NCBI GenBank assembly: GCA_963204975.1
Contig: CAUJJC010000139.1
Span: forward strand, 1 to 35,978
Length of the DNA stretch: 35,978 bases
From: Verrucomicrobiota bacterium
Lineage (GTDB): Bacteria > Verrucomicrobiota > Verrucomicrobiia > Verrucomicrobiales > Verrucomicrobiaceae
Direction: 5' to 3'
In this document: piece after piece, positions 30,248 to 35,978 of the stretch
Position numbering within the stretch: position 1 is the stretch's first letter
How the letters are laid out: each line of letters opens with the position of its first letter
Notes under the pieces: generated by a model
Told to the model about the DNA's origin: nothing
The model's database searches: none
What the model saw: only the letters and a program-made list of their open reading frames with translations
Position numbers and translations under genes: made by a program

Positions 30248-31423
30248 ATGGAATTGAACCACGGCATCCACCTCGGCTACTGCACCAACATTCATCGCGG
30301 CGAAAGCTGGGAGCAAACTTGGCGCGGACTGCGTGATCACACGCTCGAGGTGCGGCGGCGCGTCGCCCACGGCAAGCCGTATGGCATTGGGCTCCGGCTG
30401 AGTGCCCAGGCTGCGCAAGAGCTGAACACGCCGTGCATGATCGCCGAGTTCCAGGAATGGCTCGAAGCGAACAACTGCTACGTCTTCACCATCAATGGCT
30501 TCCCGTATGGTGCATTCCATGGCACGCGTGTTAAGGAGCAAGTCTTCAAGCCCGACTGGACCACGCAGGCGCGCGTCGATTACACGAACCTGCTCTTCGA
30601 CATCCTGGCCAAGCTGCTGCCCAAAGGCATGGCCGGTTCCGTCAGCACGCTGCCCGGTTCGCACAAGACCTTCGGCATCGACGCCGATGGCATTGAGCAG
30701 ATCTTCAAGAACCTGCGAGCCACTCGCGAACACATCGAGAAGGTCAGCGAGGCCACCGGGCACGACCTTCACCTTGGCCTGGAACCCGAACCGCTCGGCC
30801 TGTTCGAGACCAGTGGCGAGACGCTGAAGTTCTTCGGCCTCTACCTCGATTCCAACCCGGACGACCGCGACTTCTTCAAGTTCGTCGGCATGAACTACGA
30901 CACCTGCCACCTCGCGATCGAGTTCGAAGAAGCGAAGGACGCCCTCGAACGCATCACCGGCTCTGGCATTCGCCTGAGCAAGCTGCACTTCAGCAACGCC
31001 CTGCGCCTCCAGCCCACGCCCGAGAACCTCGAGCGTCTCGCCAACTTCGTGGAGCCCGTCTATTTCCATCAAGTCATCGCCCGCGACGGTGAGATGCCCC
31101 TGCGCCGATTCAAAGACCTCGACGTGGCCCTGCAAGCCGCCCGCGAGAACCCTCGCGCCGTTGGCGACGAATGGCGCGTCCACTTCCACATCCCTCTGCA
31201 CGCGCGTCCCACCGGCGGCTTCGACGACACCAGCGATCACGTTCTCGGTGCCATCGACTGGCTGGCCGCGAACCCCACGAAGTGCAGCCACATCGAGATG
31301 GAAACCTACACCTGGGAAGTCCTCCCCGAGAGCCTCCGCAGCGAGAGCGTGGAAGACCAGCTCGTGAAGGAATACGACTGGACCCTCGCCGAGATGGCCA
31401 AGTGCGGGCTGACGGTGGTGTGA
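30248..31423 (+). CDS. EboE-like TIM-barrel protein (metabolite traffic/isomerase-like)
   Basis: This 391-residue protein matches the EboE group by its start HLGYCTNIHRGESWEQTW and RLSAQAAQELNTP, then YVFTINGFPYGAFHGTRVKEQV, LGLEPEPLGLFET, GMNYDTCHLAIEFE and SKLHFSNALRL. The fold is a xylose-isomerase-like barrel with conserved Glu, Asp and His that should bind a divalent metal. EboE is one of six ebo-cluster products linked to moving a scytonemin precursor or related metabolites in cyanobacteria, with homologous clusters in other phyla. No other ebo gene (prenyltransferase, cyclase, TatD-like or phosphatase) is adjacent. There is no signal peptide. It follows the decamer inverted repeat by 22 bp and converges on the zincin gene. 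Confidence 0.75.
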   Translation: MELNHGIHLGYCTNIHRGESWEQTWRGLRDHTLEVRRRVAHGKPYGIGLRLSAQAAQELNTPCMIAEFQEWLEANNCYVFTINGFPYGAFHGTRVKEQVFKPDWTTQARVDYTNLLFDILAKLLPKGMAGSVSTLPGSHKTFGIDADGIEQIFKNLRATREHIEKVSEATGHDLHLGLEPEPLGLFETSGETLKFFGLYLDSNPDDRDFFKFVGMNYDTCHLAIEFEEAKDALERITGSGIRLSKLHFSNALRLQPTPENLERLANFVEPVYFHQVIARDGEMPLRRFKDLDVALQAARENPRAVGDEWRVHFHIPLHARPTGGFDDTSDHVLGAIDWLAANPTKCSHIEMETYTWEVLPESLRSESVEDQLVKEYDWTLAEMAKCGLTVV

Positions 31424-31435
31424 TGCCCCAGGGGC

Positions 31436-34117
31436 CTACTTTTCATCCAGTCCGCGACGGATGCGATAGAGCAGATGGTCGCGATGCTCAGGGGTGAGGT
31501 TGTAGGCGGGCCAGTCTTTCTGAATGGCCTTCTGGATTCGATGCAGTTCGTGCAGAGCCACACCTTGGATCGTGGGCATGTAAGTGCTGTTGTTGAGCAT
31601 GTTCAGCAGCCGGAAGACATACTCCGTCTGGAGGTTGCTGCGCACAGCGGGAATCGTGGCTCCTGCGGGCTCTCCTGTCATGATCGCGAGCGTGAGGCTC
31701 TCCATCATGTTGTGCAGGGAGTAGGTATTGCCGTAGAGCGAGGAATCGAGCAGACGCTGCTGCACCGAGGCGTGGAGCAGGTGATTGAGGAGGGACTGCT
31801 GGATGCCGAAAATGCGGCTGTGCATCTTGGGGTCCTCGGTTTCCTTGCCGAGTTCAAAGCCGCGCCGCTGCTGCTGGAGGTGAGCGATGAGGGCAGGGGA
31901 GGTCTTCCAGGCCTCTGGCCCAAAGGCGTAGCGGGCGAGCAGGGCCAGGGCTTTCTTTTGTTGCTCGGCAGGCACGGGGGAGAAGGGGCTGCGCTTGGCT
32001 CCTTGCGCTTTGAGCGCACGCTCCACATGCACACCGCCGACGTAGCGTGAGGCAGCGGTGAGGGCGTCTGTCATGTCACGCGTGAGCACGGAGTAGGCCT
32101 GCACGAGTTCCTGATAGCTTTCGCCGTTGGCGGGGAAGGTTTCGAGCAGCTTGGTGAGTTCCTTCTCGTCGAGGGCGAGGCGTTGTTCACCGTAAGTCAC
32201 AGGGTCGCTGCTGAGGTCGTAGATCATCGCATCGGGATCGATGCCGCTGCCGACGGACCGCATATCGTCCGCATCGTTGGCGAAGGCGAGCTGTGGCTCG
32301 TGCGAGCGGGAGGCGATGGTGTTGAGGCGCTTGGCTTCTTCATCAGGATCAGCAAGGCCTTCGCTGTAACCGAACTCGATGGCCCAGGCATCATACGGAC
32401 CGGTGCAGGACATGAAGTATTCGCCCTGTGTCTTGCCTTCGGGAGCGATGTTGATCGTGGGATAGTCCATCACGCTGCCGTAGAGGCCGACCTTCGAGGT
32501 GAGGTCGCGGTTGTGAATGGCCACGGGGTCGTGCAGGTGGCTGGCCTTGAAGTTGTGATTGAGCCCGAGCGTGTGGCCGATCTCGTGGAGCACGAGCTTG
32601 GTGAGGGATTCCTTGATCATGCGATCCATGTCCATCTTGTCTGCCGCACGGAGGCGCAGGGCGGTGTTGCCGCGAAGAACGCCAAGCTGGGAGGCCATGC
32701 CCATGTCGCAACGCTTCGGATCAAAGGCGGTGGCGGTGGGCGCGACGATGTCCTCAATCCCCATCTCGGCGAAGACGCGGCGATAGATGAGGCGCTTCGA
32801 GAGGTAGCTGAACTCGAGCATGATGTCCGCTCCCAGAATCTCGCCGGTGCGCGGATTGACGAAGCTGGGTCCGTAGCCGCCGAAGGGTGGCTTGGGCGAG
32901 GAGGTCCAGCGCAGGACGTTGTAGTTGATGTCGCCTGCGTTCCACTTGGCATCATCGGGCTGCTGCTGAATGACGAGCGCGTCTTTGAATCCGGCTTTTT
33001 CGAAGGCCACGTTCCACTTGAGGGCCGCCTGCTTGATGGTGTCGCGGAATTCGATGGGCGTGGTGTTTTCGATCCAGAAGGTGATGGGCTTGACCGGCTC
33101 GCTGAGTGCGGTGCCGGGCTTTTGTTTCACCAATCTCCAGCGATGGATGAAGTCGCGCCAGGGAGTGGTCTCCGTGCTGGTGAGGTCGGTCACTTGCGTG
33201 GTGAAGTATCCGATGCGCGGGTCTTCGAAACGCGGCTGGTAGTCCGTCTCCGGCATACGGATGAGGTTGTGCTGCACCTGCACGGTCACGTAGCGAACAT
33301 CGGTGATGTCGTCGAAGTCCGCGTGCCTGTCGCTGCTGGGTGTGGAGCCGCCTTCGAAGACGTAGCGCACGCCGAACATGGTATTGTCGGGGTAGCCCAG
33401 AGCATCGGTGAAGACGGTCTTACCTTCGTTGAGCTTGCCCAGCACAGCGGCTCCGGTCGGCTTCACCTGGAGCATGGACTCCTTGAGGAACAAAGGCTCT
33501 GCGGCGATGAGATAGCCTCCGGCGTCCTCGGCCAGGATCGGCTCGCGAGCCATCACAGCATCGCTGATGTTGGCCTTGGCAGCCTTGGCCAGCGGGTGTT
33601 GGGGATCGAAGTAGAAAGCGGTGTTCTGCTTGGTGAACTCGAGCTTGTCGAAGGACTTCGAGATTTTAAAAATGCTCTCGTTACCGAATCGGCCCACGTT
33701 GTGACCGGCTGCGACGGGACCATTCACGCTGTGAGTGAAGTAGATGAACTCGGGGCCAAGCTGCTCCTTGCGGATGTAGAGGAAGATATTGCCCTTCTCC
33801 TGATTGAGATGGATGCGGAACAGGCCATCGCGGAGCTGGCAATCCTTGGTTACTTCCTCGACGGATTTCTTCTTTTCCTTTGGCGCTTCCGTTTTGGGTG
33901 CAGCAGCCGGTGCGGCTGGCGCAGCGGGAGTGGTGGTGGCCTGTGGGGCGGCGGGTTGAGGGGCTGGCGCTGGCTGTGGAGTGGGGGCAGGAGGAGCGGG
34001 CTGCGGTTTGGGCTCGGGTTTGGCCGGAGTGGGAGCTGGTTGGGGCTTCGATGGAGCATCGGCCGCGTGAACGGAGCCCAGCATCAGGGTGGCGAGAGAC
34101 AGGCGCAGGAAGTGCAT
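31436..34117 (-). CDS. Large secreted zinc-dependent metalloprotease (DUF5117/zincin type)
   Basis: The 893-residue protein has a signal peptide (LRLSLATLMLGSVHAAD), then a Pro/Ala/Lys linker at about residues 20-85 built of PAP/PQP repeats, and an N-terminal beta-rich region with LFRIHLNQEKGNIFLYI and FIYFTHSVNGP. The active site HEIGHTLGLNHNF near residue 505-517 is a complete HExxHxxGxxH zincin motif. Order and motifs fit the DUF5117-DUF4953 family of secreted proteases. The linker may tether it across the envelope or space it from a partner. ATG 34117 is chosen over 34180 because it gives a proper signal peptide. It is divergent from the DUF1552 gene across 250 bp and converges on the EboE-like gene with 12 bp between stops. 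Confidence 0.9.
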   Translation of the reverse strand: MHFLRLSLATLMLGSVHAADAPSKPQPAPTPAKPEPKPQPAPPAPTPQPAPAPQPAAPQATTTPAAPAAPAAAPKTEAPKEKKKSVEEVTKDCQLRDGLFRIHLNQEKGNIFLYIRKEQLGPEFIYFTHSVNGPVAAGHNVGRFGNESIFKISKSFDKLEFTKQNTAFYFDPQHPLAKAAKANISDAVMAREPILAEDAGGYLIAAEPLFLKESMLQVKPTGAAVLGKLNEGKTVFTDALGYPDNTMFGVRYVFEGGSTPSSDRHADFDDITDVRYVTVQVQHNLIRMPETDYQPRFEDPRIGYFTTQVTDLTSTETTPWRDFIHRWRLVKQKPGTALSEPVKPITFWIENTTPIEFRDTIKQAALKWNVAFEKAGFKDALVIQQQPDDAKWNAGDINYNVLRWTSSPKPPFGGYGPSFVNPRTGEILGADIMLEFSYLSKRLIYRRVFAEMGIEDIVAPTATAFDPKRCDMGMASQLGVLRGNTALRLRAADKMDMDRMIKESLTKLVLHEIGHTLGLNHNFKASHLHDPVAIHNRDLTSKVGLYGSVMDYPTINIAPEGKTQGEYFMSCTGPYDAWAIEFGYSEGLADPDEEAKRLNTIASRSHEPQLAFANDADDMRSVGSGIDPDAMIYDLSSDPVTYGEQRLALDEKELTKLLETFPANGESYQELVQAYSVLTRDMTDALTAASRYVGGVHVERALKAQGAKRSPFSPVPAEQQKKALALLARYAFGPEAWKTSPALIAHLQQQRRGFELGKETEDPKMHSRIFGIQQSLLNHLLHASVQQRLLDSSLYGNTYSLHNMMESLTLAIMTGEPAGATIPAVRSNLQTEYVFRLLNMLNNSTYMPTIQGVALHELHRIQKAIQKDWPAYNLTPEHRDHLLYRIRRGLDEK

Positions 34118-34367
34118 CCCGCTAATGAACTCGCGGATAGGGACTGGCGACAAGCTGAAAGTGATCTCGTCGGCTTTCATGGTGGATTACCTTCCTAACG
34201 GATGGACCCCTTGATTTCGCACCAGCGCGACCCAAACACCTCTGCAAGCGCGGGTTTGAGAAGCAAATGTTACCCCAATCGACTCGGGCAGGGTGAAATA
34301 GACAGGCGTCTGGTTTCTCGGTCAGCGCCATAGATTCCTCGTCGCAGGTGCGTTTGAATCTCCACTC

Positions 34368-35654
34368 ATGAAAACCCGCCGTCACTTTCTCCAGTCCAGC
34401 ACCTCGCTCATTGCACTGCCTGCGCTTGAGTCGCTTGGGTTTCGTCGATTTGCTTCGGCTGCAACACCAACGACGCCGCCGAAGCGGTTGGTGTTCCTCG
34501 GCTTCGGCTGGGGGATCACGACGGAGACTTGGTTTCCGGACATCAAGCAGACGGGGAAGGATTACACGCTACCGGAGGGCTTGAAGCCGTTGGCGAGGCA
34601 CAAGGCGGACTTTTCCATCGTGCAGGGGCTTTGGAACAAATACTCGAACGAAGGGCACTGGGGCAGCACGATGTGGCTCACGGGCGCGAACCGTTTCGCG
34701 GAGCCTGGGCAGACGTTTCACAACAGCATCTCGGCGGATCAGGTCGCGGCGGCGAAGCTGGGCATGGACACGCGTTTTGCATCTTTGCAACTCAACGGCA
34801 GCGAGAACGCGGAGGCTTCGGGGCATGGGCCGGGGCTTTCGATGGCTTGGGATGTGAGTGGCAAGCCCATCGGCGGTCACAAAGGCCCCGTGGAGGCGTT
34901 TCATCGGCTCTTTTCGAAGGACACGACGCCCATTGAGCAGCAGAAGGCCATGCTCGCGCAGAAGCGCAGCGTGCTCGACACGGTGATGGAGAATGCGAAG
35001 GCGATGCAGAGCGGTCTTGGCAAGAACGACCGGGCGAAGCTCGACGAATACTTCCAAGGCATCCGCGACATCGAGACGCGGCTCGCGAAGGACGAGCAAT
35101 GGATCGGTGTGCCGCAGCCGAAGGCACCGATTCCGCAGCCACAAGAGGGCCTGGCGGGCAAAGAGGAGATCAAGATCATGTATGACATCATCCTCGCCGC
35201 GATGCAGACGGACAGCACGCGCGTGCTGACCTACCGCCAGCCGGTGAGCACGCTGCTGACGAGCATCGGCATCAAGGTCGCGCCGCATGACATGAGCCAC
35301 TACCACTCGACGATGGGCGAAAAGCTCGCCGCCTCGCAGCAGCGCGATCTCGTGCAGAGCGAGTTGCTCGCCGGACTCATCGACAAACTCAAAGCGACGA
35401 AGGAAGCTGATGGCAGCCGTCTTTTCGACCACGTCGCCCTCGCCTACGGCAGCAACATCCGCACCGAGCACAACCTCGACAACTGCCCCACGCTGCTCAC
35501 CGGCGGCGGCGCAGGCATCAAGCTCGGCCACAACATCGTCGCGCCGAAAGACACGCCCCTTTGCAACACCTGGCTCACCCTGCTCCACGGCATCGGCGTG
35601 AATGCCGAGCGTCATGGCGACAGCTCGGGTGTGCTGAAGGAGATCGTGGCGTGA
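34368..35654 (+). CDS. DUF1552 family protein, Tat-exported
   Basis: The 428-residue protein starts with a twin-arginine signal (MKTRRHFLQSSTSLIALPAL). DUF1552 hallmarks are KRLVFLGFGWGITTETWFP, SIVQGLWNKYSNEGHWGSTMWLTGA, SADQVAAAKLG, LDEYFQGIRDIETRL, DIILAAMQTDSTRVLTY and the late HVALAYGSNIRTEHN. The family is usually found beside DUF1592/DUF1588/DUF1595 cytochrome-like proteins in PVC bacteria and is thought to be a periplasmic partner related to DUF1501; no reaction is known. Here that partner is not visible in the window: the neighbours are the divergent zincin and a convergent ceramidase-like gene. The ATG is supported by the Tat signal; no Shine-Dalgarno. Confidence 0.9.
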   Translation: MKTRRHFLQSSTSLIALPALESLGFRRFASAATPTTPPKRLVFLGFGWGITTETWFPDIKQTGKDYTLPEGLKPLARHKADFSIVQGLWNKYSNEGHWGSTMWLTGANRFAEPGQTFHNSISADQVAAAKLGMDTRFASLQLNGSENAEASGHGPGLSMAWDVSGKPIGGHKGPVEAFHRLFSKDTTPIEQQKAMLAQKRSVLDTVMENAKAMQSGLGKNDRAKLDEYFQGIRDIETRLAKDEQWIGVPQPKAPIPQPQEGLAGKEEIKIMYDIILAAMQTDSTRVLTYRQPVSTLLTSIGIKVAPHDMSHYHSTMGEKLAASQQRDLVQSELLAGLIDKLKATKEADGSRLFDHVALAYGSNIRTEHNLDNCPTLLTGGGAGIKLGHNIVAPKDTPLCNTWLTLLHGIGVNAERHGDSSGVLKEIVA

Positions 35655-35657
35655 CCC

Positions 35658-35978
35658 TTACGCGGAGATGCGCGTGGCGATCGACTCGATGAGTTGTTCG
35701 AGACTGCCTTCAGCGACGACGGCTATGTTCACTTGGTAGATGTCTTGGCCGTAAAGCTCGCGCGGCGGGAGATACGATGCGCCCCAGTCGCTGGCGAGCG
35801 AGGCGACGATGATCGCCTTGTTGGGGAAGCGACGGCGCAGTTCGGTTTGCAGCAGGTTGTAGCTCTCGCCTTGAACGCCGATCCACACGGCATCGCCGAG
35901 ATGCCAGAGGGCGACTTGCAGTGGGAAGGTGTCGCCGCTTGGCAACTGCACGAGGCGATGGAGAAGACGTGCTTTGCG
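35658..35978 (-). CDS. Neutral/alkaline ceramidase-like protein, C-terminal fragment (5' end outside window)
   Basis: Only the last 106 residues are present; the frame stays open to the right edge. The segment VALWHLGDAVWIGVQGESYN, TELRRRFPNKAIIVASLASDW, SYLPPRELYG and a final EQLIESIATRI helix match the end of proteins with a neutral/alkaline non-lysosomal ceramidase N-terminal domain, common in Planctomycetes and Verrucomicrobia. In those the GExx and the Asn/Asp-x-GYLPP segment form part of the metal-binding fold. Activity on ceramide is not implied. It converges on the DUF1552 gene with 3 bp between stops. Confidence 0.7.
   Translation of the reverse strand, partial: RKARLLHRLVQLPSGDTFPLQVALWHLGDAVWIGVQGESYNLLQTELRRRFPNKAIIVASLASDWGASYLPPRELYGQDIYQVNIAVVAEGSLEQLIESIATRISA

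Noticed and set aside
31425..31435. Palindrome GCCCCAGGGGC between convergent stops as a bidirectional terminator
   Set aside because: The central single base cannot form a loop without opening the stem, and no T-run follows on either strand.
32183..34198. 671-residue open frame on the + strand
   Set aside because: Antisense to the zincin gene; its Gly/Trp/Arg-rich end is the complement of the Pro/Ala linker.

Overview
The window (about 36 kb, GC-rich and densely coding) reads as a chromosomal segment from a member of the Verrucomicrobiota, probably close to Prosthecobacter/Verrucomicrobium. The main evidence is two large secreted cytochrome-like DUF1549/DUF1553 proteins, a DUF1501 and a DUF1552 Tat-exported protein, a TIGR03790-family protein, a DUF5117-type zincin and an EboE-like TIM barrel, a set typical of the Planctomycetes-Verrucomicrobia group. 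No tRNA, rRNA, CRISPR array or insertion sequence was seen, and no gene-free stretch exceeds 300 bp. Almost no gene has a recognisable Shine-Dalgarno sequence.

Region 1 (1-7 kb, + strand): the 3' end of coxB (CuA site intact) and its terminator; a tightly overlapping set of a GlpT-type organophosphate antiporter, a periplasmic glycerophosphodiester phosphodiesterase, a PhnP-like metallo-phosphodiesterase and a TIGR03790 protein, which looks like a phosphate-ester uptake and salvage unit; then a fused ABC exporter. Region 2 (7-9.8 kb, - strand): hisG, a 34-residue Arg/Lys-rich mS38/COX24-like protein, and a secreted TPR protein.

Region 3 (9.9-20.5 kb, - strand): one apparent operon, in transcription order a 1709-residue cytochrome/WD40/Ig-like/DUF1549/DUF1553 protein, a ComEC-like metallo-beta-lactamase-fold hydrolase, a 946-residue cytochrome/DUF1549/DUF1553 protein and a DUF1501 protein. 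It is the most accessory-looking part of the window. The giant protein carries a coiled coil plus a beta-rich module inserted in its DUF1553 region, and two genes contain in-frame heptanucleotide tandem repeats.

Region 4 (20.6-27.2 kb): a Uma2-family nuclease-fold protein, dnaJ and grpE on the - strand; divergently, a lone VirD4/TraG-type coupling ATPase without membrane helices or conjugation partners, then gatB and a GNAT acetyltransferase with an unrecognised N-terminal half. Region 5 (27.2-36 kb): a TIM-barrel epimerase-like protein and a secreted unknown (-), an alpha/beta hydrolase and an orphan EboE-like protein (+) separated by a long inverted repeat built of decamers, a large secreted zinc metalloprotease (-), a DUF1552 protein (+), and the 3' end of a ceramidase-like gene (-).

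All assignments come from reading motifs in the translations; no database search was possible, so family names are recognition calls.
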